DNA of 64,000 nt, taken from the NCBI GenBank assembly GCA_964489705.1, contig CAZAZQ010000007.1, forward strand, positions 91,207 to 155,206, in the 5' to 3' direction. The translations under genes and the position numbers were made by a program. The stretch comes from CAZAZQ01 sp964489705. Lineage in GTDB: Bacteria; Zixibacteria; MSB-5A5; GN15; FEB-12. The notes below the pieces were generated by a model. That model was not told where the DNA came from and searched no databases. It saw only the letters and a list, made by a program, of their open reading frames with translations. This document shows positions 49,365 through 57,730 of this stretch, piece by piece (within the stretch, counting starts at the first letter, position 1; the number at the start of each line of letters is the position of its first letter).

Positions 49365-51455
49365 ATGACGAAGTATGCTTTTCTCATACCGCTGTTTCCG
49401 CTCTTCTCGTTTGTGATGATCGTCTTTTTCCTGCGCTGGAAAGAGAAGCTCTCTTCCTTGTTCTCCATTGCCATGATTTTGGTGTCGTGGGTGATGTCGG
49501 TCGTCGTATTGTTTGAGACGATTGCCCGTCATGGAGCGCCGTACGAAGCGTTTTACACCTTTGTCAACCTTCCCAATTTCCACTTGGAAATCGGGATTCT
49601 GATAGATTCGCTGGCGGCGATTATGCTGATGGTGGTAACGACCGTCGGCGCCTGCGTGGAGATTTATTCCATCGGCTACATGCACGGCGATCCGCGTTTC
49701 AGCCGATTCTTCTCGTACCTGTCCCTCTTCTTGTTCTCCATGTTAGGGCTGGTGGTCGCCAACAATTTCTTTATGATATTCATCTTCTGGGAGCTGGTGG
49801 GGCTGACCAGTTACCTCTTAATCGGCTTCTGGTTCGAGAAGGATTCGGCGGCAAACGCCTGTAAGAAAGCGTTTATCACTACCCGGATAGGCGATTTGGG
49901 GTTCTTGCTTGGCTTGTTCATGATCGGTGTCTACGTCGGTACCTTCAATTATCACGGCGTCTTTGAGAAAGTGGCGTCAGGGGTGATTCCCGCCGGGATT
50001 GTGACGGCGATGGCGATTTTCGTCTTTGCCGGGGCGGTGGGAAAATCGGCTCAATTCCCTTTGCACGTCTGGCTGCCGGATGCGATGGAAGGTCCCACGC
50101 CGGTGTCGGCTTTGATTCACGCCGCCACGATGGTCGCCGCCGGGGTTTACTTAGTGGCGCGCTCGATGAACATTTTCATCGCTTCGGCGGATGCCTCGAT
50201 GGTGGTCGCCGTTATCGGGGTAGTCACCTCGTTCATGGCGGCGTCGATCGGGTTGGTGCAGGTCGATATCAAGCGGGTGCTAGCCTACTCCACCATCAGT
50301 CAGTTGGGGTATATGATTATGGCGCTCGGCTTGTACGGGTACGATACCGCTCATCACCACCATTCGGTCGGATATATGGCGGGAACCTTCCACCTCATGA
50401 CCCACGCTTTCTTCAAAGGGTTACTTTTCTTGGGTGCCGGTTCCGTCATTCATGCCGTCCATACCAACGACATTCGGGAAATGGGCGGGCTCTCGCAGAA
50501 AATGAAAATAACGACCATCACCTTTATTATCGCCTCTCTGTCCATCTCCGGCATTTTCCCGCTTTCCGGCTTCTGGTCGAAGGATGAAATTGTTGCCGCC
50601 ACGGCGCATCATCCTGTCTTTATGTTCTTGACCTTGCTGATTGCTTTTATGACGGCGTTCTACATGTTCCGCCTGTGTTTCATCACTTTCTTCGGTGAGC
50701 CGCGTGACCAACATCGCTTCGATCACGCTCATGAATCGCCGAAGGTGATGACGGTACCGCTGATGGTGTTGGCGTTTCTCTCGATTTTCGCCGGGTGGGT
50801 CGGACTGCCGTGGATCCATCACGGCTACACCTGGTTCCTCTACCAAGGGGAAGCGCCGGAGCATTCTGCGTCGTGGGTGTTGATGATTGTGTCGACGATT
50901 GTGGCGCTGTCGGGGATCGGGCTGGCATACTTGATGTATTACAAAAAATCGATTTCCGCCGAAAAAATCGGACAGACTTTCCGCCCTTTGTATACCCTGC
51001 TGTTCAATAAGTATTATTTCGATGAAATCTACGATGCGGTGGTGCTCAAGCCGGTCTTGGCGTTTGCCCGCTTCATGTGGTCGTTTGACGCCCGTCTTAT
51101 CGACGGTATCGTCAACGGAGTGGGGTGGTTGACGATTCAATGGTCGAATCTGAAGCAGTGGTTCGACAAGTGGATTATTGACGGAGCCGTCAACGGCGCG
51201 GCGTGGCTGGTCAAGCAGTTCGGCAACCTGCTGCGGTTTATCCAGAACGGAAAAGTTCAATTTTACACTCTTTTTATAGCGGCGTTTGTGGTTTTATTCG
51301 GGGTGTTCAAAATCGAGCTGGCGTCGCCTGAGTACAGTTGGCCAAGAATGACTATCATATTTGTCGGTGGGGTTCTTTTGCTGGGGTTGGTTTCCCGGGT
51401 GTACGGGAGCCGAGCGAAAGAACCGCACGATGCGAAACAAGAGAACAGGTTATGA
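49365..51455 (+). CDS. nuoL: NADH-quinone oxidoreductase subunit L (antiporter-like)
   Basis: A 696-residue distal antiporter-like subunit. The N-terminal GYMHGDPRFSRFFSYLSLFL, the lysine-bearing GAVGKSAQFPLHVWLPDAME, and IHAATMVAAGVYLVARS are standard. The C-terminus holds the long lateral helix region and two similar segments (DARLIDGIVNGVGWLTIQWS and KWIIDGAVNGAAWLVKQFGN), which appear to be a short internal duplication. Overall length is slightly above the E. coli protein (613). Confidence 0.97.
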   Translation: MTKYAFLIPLFPLFSFVMIVFFLRWKEKLSSLFSIAMILVSWVMSVVVLFETIARHGAPYEAFYTFVNLPNFHLEIGILIDSLAAIMLMVVTTVGACVEIYSIGYMHGDPRFSRFFSYLSLFLFSMLGLVVANNFFMIFIFWELVGLTSYLLIGFWFEKDSAANACKKAFITTRIGDLGFLLGLFMIGVYVGTFNYHGVFEKVASGVIPAGIVTAMAIFVFAGAVGKSAQFPLHVWLPDAMEGPTPVSALIHAATMVAAGVYLVARSMNIFIASADASMVVAVIGVVTSFMAASIGLVQVDIKRVLAYSTISQLGYMIMALGLYGYDTAHHHHSVGYMAGTFHLMTHAFFKGLLFLGAGSVIHAVHTNDIREMGGLSQKMKITTITFIIASLSISGIFPLSGFWSKDEIVAATAHHPVFMFLTLLIAFMTAFYMFRLCFITFFGEPRDQHRFDHAHESPKVMTVPLMVLAFLSIFAGWVGLPWIHHGYTWFLYQGEAPEHSASWVLMIVSTIVALSGIGLAYLMYYKKSISAEKIGQTFRPLYTLLFNKYYFDEIYDAVVLKPVLAFARFMWSFDARLIDGIVNGVGWLTIQWSNLKQWFDKWIIDGAVNGAAWLVKQFGNLLRFIQNGKVQFYTLFIAAFVVLFGVFKIELASPEYSWPRMTIIFVGGVLLLGLVSRVYGSRAKEPHDAKQENRL

Positions 51456-51476
51456 GTTTGGAGGATAGATCTTAAT

Positions 51477-52967
51477 ATGGATTTCCCCGTTTTGAGTTCG
51501 TTGATATATGTTCCGTTAATCGGAATGGTGGCGGTGATGCTGCTTCCCAAGGATAATTTCAAAGCGATTCGGTGGACCTCCCTCGTGGTAAGTCTCTTCC
51601 CGATGTTGATGTCGTTTTGGATTACCTGGGATTACTTCTTCAATCACTCCGCCTCGTCATCGTTGGCGTATGTGGAAGGACCGTATAGTTGGATCCCCTC
51701 CCTCAATATCCAGTATTATCTGGGTGTGGACGGCATTTCGGTTCCCATGCTCTTCTTGACCGGCTTGTTGACGACGTTGTCGCTGTTGGCGTCGTTCAAC
51801 ATCGAAAAGCGGGTGAAAGAGTATTTTGCCTTTTTCCTCTTGTTGGAAGCCGGTATGATGGGCGTTTTTGTGGCGCTTGATTTCTTCCTCTTTTATGTCT
51901 TCTGGGAAATCATGCTCGTTCCGATGTATTTCCTCATCGGCATCTGGGGCGGTCCCCGCAAAGAATATGCGGCGATTAAGTTCTTCTTGTATACGCTGTT
52001 CGGCTCCCTCTTCATGTTGGTGGCGATTCTGATTCTCTACTTCACGTCCGAACCGCATACCTTGAACATGATGACGTTGATTGAATTCGGCCCGACCATG
52101 TCACACACATTGCAGATGGTCTGTTTCTCCTTCTTCTTTATCGCCTTTGCGATTAAAGTTCCGGTCTGGCCCTTCCACACGTGGTTGCCCGATGCACACG
52201 TGGAAGCGCCGACGGCGGTCTCGGTTATTCTTGCCGGGGTGCTTTTGAAGATGGGAACATACGCCATGCTGCGCATCAGTTGGCCAATGTTCCCCGAAGC
52301 CCTGCGCACCTTGTCCTTCTGGATCGCTCTGTTGGGAGTCATCGCCATCATTTACGGCGCCTTGGTCTCGATGGCGCAGAAGGACTTGAAAAAACTGGTG
52401 GCGTATTCGTCGGTGTCGCACATGGGCTTTTGCATGATGGCGCTGGGAGCCTTTTCGTCGGTGACGGCTATTACCGGCGTGATGTTCCAGATGGTGTCGC
52501 ACGGTTTGATTACCGGCGCCCTCTTCCTTTTGGTCGGTGTCCTCTACGATCGAGCTCACACCCGCGAGATTGCCGCCTTCGGCGGTTTGGGAGCGAAACT
52601 GCCCGTCTATACGGGAATTATGGTGCTCTTCTCGATGGCGGCGTTGGGTTTGCCGGGCATGTCCGGATTCGTCTCGGAGTTTATGGTCTTCGTCGGTTCG
52701 TTTGGCGCTTTGAATAAAGTGTTGGTTGGAATTTCCGTTCTCGGGGTGGTGCTGGGTGCCACCTACATGCTTCGCATGGTGCAGCGGGTATTCCTGGGCG
52801 AGTTTGACATGGCGCGGTGGGGCGGGCTGACCGAAATAAACCTCCGCGAAATTATTTCCGTCGCACCCCTGGCGGCGTTGACCATTTTTATCGGGGTCTA
52901 TCCCAAGCCTCTGGCGATGTTGATGACAGCGACGTTGGAAAACCTTGTTAACCTGATGGCGCGGTAA
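51477..52967 (+). CDS. nuoM: NADH-quinone oxidoreductase subunit M (antiporter-like)
   Basis: A 496-residue membrane subunit. The conserved Glu lies in FYVFWEIMLVPMYFLIG, the antiporter lysine in AFAIKVPVWPFHTWLPDAHV, and SYSSVSHMG-type residues (VAYSSVSHMGFCMMALG) are intact. Start preceded by GGAGGAT. It is six bases from nuoN. Confidence 0.97.
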   Translation: MDFPVLSSLIYVPLIGMVAVMLLPKDNFKAIRWTSLVVSLFPMLMSFWITWDYFFNHSASSSLAYVEGPYSWIPSLNIQYYLGVDGISVPMLFLTGLLTTLSLLASFNIEKRVKEYFAFFLLLEAGMMGVFVALDFFLFYVFWEIMLVPMYFLIGIWGGPRKEYAAIKFFLYTLFGSLFMLVAILILYFTSEPHTLNMMTLIEFGPTMSHTLQMVCFSFFFIAFAIKVPVWPFHTWLPDAHVEAPTAVSVILAGVLLKMGTYAMLRISWPMFPEALRTLSFWIALLGVIAIIYGALVSMAQKDLKKLVAYSSVSHMGFCMMALGAFSSVTAITGVMFQMVSHGLITGALFLLVGVLYDRAHTREIAAFGGLGAKLPVYTGIMVLFSMAALGLPGMSGFVSEFMVFVGSFGALNKVLVGISVLGVVLGATYMLRMVQRVFLGEFDMARWGGLTEINLREIISVAPLAALTIFIGVYPKPLAMLMTATLENLVNLMAR

Positions 52968-52973
52968 CGGAAA

Positions 52974-54482
52974 ATGGACTGGCAATTGCCTGAATACAAC
53001 TTACGGATGATGCTCCCGGAGATTTTTCTCTTTCTCTGGGCGCTGGGAATTATCACCTTCGATTTGTTGACGAAGCGGAAAACCGAGAAAGCGGTCGGCT
53101 ACCTCGCTCTGCTCGGCTTGCTGATTACCGGCTTCATCTTGAGCACAACCGGTTACGGGAGAGGGTTTACCTCGATGTTCTTCAACGACCCGTTGTCGCT
53201 GTTTTTCAAGATTATCTTCCTCGGGGCGGCGTTCATGGCGATTGCTAGCTCGTTTGGAATTATCCGCCAGAAAATCGCCAACCATCGCGGGGAGTATTTC
53301 GGGCTGATACTCTTTTCCACCGTCGGGATGATGTTTTTGTCTTCCTCGAACGAGCTCTTGTCGTTGTACGTCGGGTTGGAGTTGACGACCATTCCCCTGT
53401 TCGTTCTGGCGGCGTTTTTCAAGGATGACAAGTTGTCGGTGGAAGCCGGTATCAAGTATTTCATCGTCGGAGCGTTTTCTTCCGCTATACTGCTTTACGG
53501 TATTTCGTTCTTGTACGGGTTGTCGGGAACAACCGACCTGTTGCAGATGAAAATGAACCTTGCCATTACGCATTTGACCTTCAAAAATATCGGGTTGATA
53601 CTCACTTTAGCGGTCGTTTTGTTGCTTGCCGGAGTGGGATTTAAGTTGGCGTTGCCGCCGTTTCACCAGTGGGCGCCCGATGTCTACGAAGGCTCTCCCA
53701 CCCCGATTGCGGCGTTTCTCTCGGTCGGTTCGAAGGGTGCCGGAGTGGTTGCCTTTGCCAAAATCTTTCTCAACGGTTTGTCCGCCTTTTACGGACCGGA
53801 GATGGCGCCCAACGATTGGGGGAAGTTAGCCGGGGTAGTGGCTATCTTTGCCCTGGTGATAGGAAATGTGCTGGCGATTCGACAGACCAACATCAAACGG
53901 ATGCTGGCATATTCCTCGATTGCCCATGCCGGTTACATCATGATCGGTATCATTGCCATGAACGAGTTGGGCATTGCGTCGGTCGGGTTCTACCTTTTCG
54001 TCTACTTGTTCGCCAACATGGGCGCTTTCGGTGCGGTGGCGATTTTTGAGGACAAGAGCGGCTCGTGTCAGATAGACAGCTATGTCGGTTTGTCGAAGTC
54101 TTCGCCATTCTTGTCGATTTCGTTGACCATTTTTCTGCTTTCCTTGGCGGGGATTCCTCCCTTGGCTGGGTTTTTCGGGAAATACTACATCTTTGCCTCG
54201 GCGATTAAGCTGGCGGCGGGGAATCCCGGTTACGGATGGGTCTACTGGTTGGTCGGTGTCGGTTTGCTGACCGCCGTTTTCTCGTTGTACTATTATGCGA
54301 ACGTGATAAAGCAAATGTACTTTTCAGCCGACCCTTCTCCATATAGGATACAATTTTCGGCACCGGCTCTGTCGGTTCTGGTCATAGGCTTGGTCGGCGT
54401 TTTCCTCTTCGGGTTATACCCGGAACCGATTTTGAGCTTCGCCTCGCAAATGTCGTCGGTGTTGGGAATTATCCCGCGCTAA
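52974..54482 (+). CDS. nuoN: NADH-quinone oxidoreductase subunit N (antiporter-like)
   Basis: A 502-residue membrane subunit that ends the operon. GLELTTIPLFVLAAF carries the conserved Glu, and GVGFKLALPPFHQWAPDVYE carries the channel lysine. MLAYSSIAHAGYIMIG is typical. No terminator hairpin is obvious after the stop; the next gene begins 98 bases later on the same strand. Confidence 0.97.
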   Translation: MDWQLPEYNLRMMLPEIFLFLWALGIITFDLLTKRKTEKAVGYLALLGLLITGFILSTTGYGRGFTSMFFNDPLSLFFKIIFLGAAFMAIASSFGIIRQKIANHRGEYFGLILFSTVGMMFLSSSNELLSLYVGLELTTIPLFVLAAFFKDDKLSVEAGIKYFIVGAFSSAILLYGISFLYGLSGTTDLLQMKMNLAITHLTFKNIGLILTLAVVLLLAGVGFKLALPPFHQWAPDVYEGSPTPIAAFLSVGSKGAGVVAFAKIFLNGLSAFYGPEMAPNDWGKLAGVVAIFALVIGNVLAIRQTNIKRMLAYSSIAHAGYIMIGIIAMNELGIASVGFYLFVYLFANMGAFGAVAIFEDKSGSCQIDSYVGLSKSSPFLSISLTIFLLSLAGIPPLAGFFGKYYIFASAIKLAAGNPGYGWVYWLVGVGLLTAVFSLYYYANVIKQMYFSADPSPYRIQFSAPALSVLVIGLVGVFLFGLYPEPILSFASQMSSVLGIIPR

Positions 54483-54580
54483 GGCGAGGGCTGAAAAAAT
54501 TTGATTTACACGGAATACGGGCGGGTACTATCTTAAAATATTCATTGCTCAAAGAGGCGTGTGGTGTAGGGTTGTAGGGT

Positions 54581-55246
54581 ATGTCGAGCGCAAGTAATGT
54601 CGTGGCTGTCATAAAACGGTATTTTCTTTCCGGCGTTCTGGTTGTTGTTCCCCTCATTTTGACATATATTGTCCTGAAATTTTTATTTGAGGCGATTGAC
54701 GGTATTCTGCAGCCGTTTATTCACCGGCTGTTGGGGTATTACATCCCCGGGTTGGGGGTGTTTACGACCATTCTCATTATTATCCTCGCCGGTGTTCTCA
54801 CTCGGAATATTATCGGGGCTCGGGTGTACAACATGGGAGATCGTTTACTCGTCCGGATGCCGATTATTCGTCCGATTTACTCCGCCGCCAAGCAGTTGCT
54901 GGAAGCGGTCACGATGCCTTCGACCCGGTCGTTCAAAGAAGTCGCTTTGGTGGAATACCCCCGGCGCGGATCGTATGCGTTAAGTTTTATCGCCAAGCGA
55001 ATCAAGCTTGACGTGAACGGGAAAATGAGAGATTATGTCATTGTTTTTGTGCCGTCGACTCCGACCCCTGTTTCGGGAGTAGTGGTTATGGTACCGGCGG
55101 AGGAAATCGTGCCGGTGGACATGACGGTAGAAGAGGGAGTGAAATTCCTTGTCTCGGGCGGAGTGGCGTCGCCGGACAGAATACAGCGTCGCCCGTCGTA
55201 TGAGACAAGACAGGAAAAACGAGAGGTAGCCAGTGAAACTTGCTAA
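54581..55246 (+). CDS. DUF502 family membrane protein
   Basis: A 221-residue inner-membrane protein of the DUF502 family. Helix 1 is FLSGVLVVVPLILTYIVLKF and helix 2 GVFTTILIIILAGVLTRNII; the soluble part has RMPIIRPIYSAAKQLLEAV and the family core VALVEYPRRGSYALSFI. VPSTPTPVSGVVVMVPAEEI is also typical. Function in bacteria is not settled. It overlaps the PTS-IIA/CBS gene by 14 bases, which implies translational coupling. The C-terminus is charged and lacks the family's usual conserved end. Confidence 0.88.
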   Translation: MSSASNVVAVIKRYFLSGVLVVVPLILTYIVLKFLFEAIDGILQPFIHRLLGYYIPGLGVFTTILIIILAGVLTRNIIGARVYNMGDRLLVRMPIIRPIYSAAKQLLEAVTMPSTRSFKEVALVEYPRRGSYALSFIAKRIKLDVNGKMRDYVIVFVPSTPTPVSGVVVMVPAEEIVPVDMTVEEGVKFLVSGGVASPDRIQRRPSYETRQEKREVASETC

Positions 55247-56138
55247 TCTTTTAATGGAACGCCGCATCAATATCGATTTGAAAGCGCGCACCAAGATTGA
55301 AGCGGTGAAAGAATTATTGGAAATGATTAAGCGGGAAGGGGTTTCTTTTGACTACGACGAAGTCATCAAGTGCATTTGGGAACGGGAAGAGATAGAAGAC
55401 ACCTCCTACGGGCGAGGCTTTGCGTTTCCCCATGCCCGTACCGATGCCGTCAAGGAAATGTATATTCTCATCGGCATTTCCAAGCAAGGGTTGGAAGACA
55501 AGACTCCCGACGGCATTCCGGTGCATATGGTCTGCCTGTTGCTGACGCCCTCGACCATCGCCAAACTCTACTTGCAAACGCTCTCCGGTTTGGCGGCGTT
55601 TGCCCGGATGGAAGGAACGTTAGAAAAACTACTGGCAATAACGAACGAGCGAGATGTCATCAAGTTGATTTCCGACGCCAACGTCACCGTGGACAAGGAG
55701 CTCATGGTCAAGGATGTGATGCGCCATGATGTGGCGACCGTGACCCCCGATGACACCCTCAAGGAAGTTGCCAACAAGATGTTTCGCAACCGCCTTTCGG
55801 CACTGGCGGTCGTGGATAAGAACAACAAGCTGCTGGGCATTATCAGCGATCGTGACCTCATCAAGGCGGCGCTGCCGGATTATCAATCATTGATATCCAA
55901 TCTCAATTATTCCTTGGACGTCGAGCCGTTCGAAGAGTTGCTGAAACGGGAAGACAAGATAAAGGTTTCGCAGCTTTACCGTGAGCAATACGAAGTTACC
56001 ACTCCGGAGACCAGAATTGTCGAAGTGGCGGCAATGATGATTTTTAAGGATGTTAGAAGAGTTTTCGTGACTTCTAACGACAATCTTGTCGGGGTGTTGT
56101 TGCGCAAGGATATTGTCAACATGATAATCCGCGGCTGA
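55233..56138 (+). CDS. PTS EIIA(Ntr/Fru)-like domain fused to two CBS domains
   Basis: A 301-residue soluble fusion. The N-terminal 150 residues are an EIIA of the fructose/nitrogen family with the phosphorylatable His in RGFAFPHARTD. Residues about 155-301 hold two CBS motifs: one with VKDVMRHDVATVTPDDTLKE and SALAVVDKNNKLLGIISDRD, the other with TPETRIVEVAAMMIF and VTSNDNLVGVLLRKDIV. CBS pairs bind adenosine nucleotides, so the protein may couple a phosphorelay to energy state. GTG start inside the DUF502 gene. No EI or HPr gene lies in this window, so the phosphate donor is unknown. Confidence 0.9.
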   Translation: MKLANLLMERRINIDLKARTKIEAVKELLEMIKREGVSFDYDEVIKCIWEREEIEDTSYGRGFAFPHARTDAVKEMYILIGISKQGLEDKTPDGIPVHMVCLLLTPSTIAKLYLQTLSGLAAFARMEGTLEKLLAITNERDVIKLISDANVTVDKELMVKDVMRHDVATVTPDDTLKEVANKMFRNRLSALAVVDKNNKLLGIISDRDLIKAALPDYQSLISNLNYSLDVEPFEELLKREDKIKVSQLYREQYEVTTPETRIVEVAAMMIFKDVRRVFVTSNDNLVGVLLRKDIVNMIIRG

Positions 56139-56305
56139 AACGCACTTTTCCCATTGAAAAGTTCTTTGCTCACTCGAATTCCCCCAGAAAATGTTTGATA
56201 TTTAAAGACTATCACCGTACTCTACCCCATTGATAACACCGCGTGCCGTGTGAAGCGGGAAAAGTGACGAAGAAGAGAAACGTTATTTAGCTTCGAGAGA
56301 ATGAC

Positions 56306-57508
56306 ATGAGCTCCCCAACCGAAAAGTACGATATCGATCCCTACCTTTATTTTGTCCTTGCTATTGCTTTCTTGGTCAGCCTCCCGGGATTGATAGTGGG
56401 GATGAAATCAATCCATCTGACCCCTTTTGTAGGCGCATTGGTGTTCGGGATGGCAGTCTTTGGAGCGGCGTTTATTCTCTCGTGGGCGGCGGAAGCCGCT
56501 GAGATAGATATATCCGAGTCATTGGCGGTTGCGATCTTGGCACTGGTCGCGGTTCTGCCGGAGTATGCGGTGGACTTTGTCTTTACGTGGCGGGCGGCGC
56601 ATGATCCGGTGCAAGCTCATTATGCCATTGCCAATATGACCGGTTCGAATCGTTTGCTGGTCGGACTGGGATGGCCGGTCGTTTTGCTCCTCTATATCTT
56701 GGCGAAGAAAAAGAAAGAAATTATCCTCGATAAATCCCAGCGAGTGGAAATCTTCTACTTGGCGATGGCGACGCTCTACTCATTTATTATTCCCCTCAAG
56801 GGGAGCCTCACCATCATTGATTCCATCATTTTGGTTTCGTTATTTGTGTTGTATACAAGGCGGCTGACGCAAATGGAAGCCGAGGAACCGGAGCTGGTCG
56901 GACCGACCAAAATCATTGCCAATATGCCAACCCTCTGGCGAAGAGCCGCCACGGTTATTATGTTTCTCTTTTCCGGTTTGGTCATCTTCTTTGTGGCAGA
57001 GCCGTTTGCCGATTCGCTGATTGGGATGGGGGTGAAATTCGGCATCGATGAATTTTTGCTGGTGCAATGGCTGGCGCCAATTGCGTCGGAGTCACCGGAG
57101 TTTATTGTGGCGGCGACGTGGGCGATGCGGGGCTCCGCCGGGGCGGCATTGAAAGCACTTATTTCCTCGAAGGTCAACCAATGGACACTGCTTATCGGAA
57201 CGATTCCGATTGTTTATGCCATTTCCGGAGGAGCCATCAAGCCGTTTTTGATTGATGATCGCCAAGTTCATGAAATAATACTCACGGCCGCCCAGTCGTT
57301 GTTTGCGGTGGCGGTGCTGGTCAATCTCAAGCTGAGTCGGACTGATGGGATACTTTTGTTTGTCCTCTTTGCCAGTCAGCTTATTATAGCAGAAATCCGG
57401 ATAGAGGTTACCATTATTTACATTATTTTAGCCATCATCTTCCATATCATCCATAGACGTGATTTGCTGCCGGCGGCGCGCGAGGGGCTTGGTTTCAAAG
57501 AAAGGTAG
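56306..57508 (+). CDS. Sodium/calcium-exchanger-like membrane protein
   Basis: A 400-residue membrane protein with about ten helices in two homologous halves. The two alpha-repeats contain LVAVLPEYAVDFVFTW (near 90) and PIASESPEFIVAATW (near 266), the latter with the Glu and Ser expected of the cation-binding site. It belongs to the CaCA superfamily; a Ca2+ or other divalent ion exchanged for H+ or Na+ is likely, ion not known. It stands 168 bases after the PTS/CBS gene on the same strand. Confidence 0.85.
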   Translation: MSSPTEKYDIDPYLYFVLAIAFLVSLPGLIVGMKSIHLTPFVGALVFGMAVFGAAFILSWAAEAAEIDISESLAVAILALVAVLPEYAVDFVFTWRAAHDPVQAHYAIANMTGSNRLLVGLGWPVVLLLYILAKKKKEIILDKSQRVEIFYLAMATLYSFIIPLKGSLTIIDSIILVSLFVLYTRRLTQMEAEEPELVGPTKIIANMPTLWRRAATVIMFLFSGLVIFFVAEPFADSLIGMGVKFGIDEFLLVQWLAPIASESPEFIVAATWAMRGSAGAALKALISSKVNQWTLLIGTIPIVYAISGGAIKPFLIDDRQVHEIILTAAQSLFAVAVLVNLKLSRTDGILLFVLFASQLIIAEIRIEVTIIYIILAIIFHIIHRRDLLPAAREGLGFKER

Positions 57509-57730
57509 TGCCTTTCAACGAGTTAGGACGCCCCTGGGACGCCTCAATATCCTTTTTTCTTGCTGCCCTCTTCTTTGTTAACTTTGAGAATCCGGAGCGA
57601 ACTCGGAGAATATGGATCCTTGTTTGGAAAAATAGACAATATCTATCCGGCTCTTCCCGCCGAGTAACTCTTTTCTGGCGACTTTAGGATTGTTCAACTT
57701 CAACCGAAATAATAAGTCATAAGGTAAGTT

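Noticed and set aside
56144..56162. ACTTTTC/GAAAAGT hairpin after the PTS/CBS gene as a terminator
   Set aside because: Stem is AT-rich with no T-run after it.
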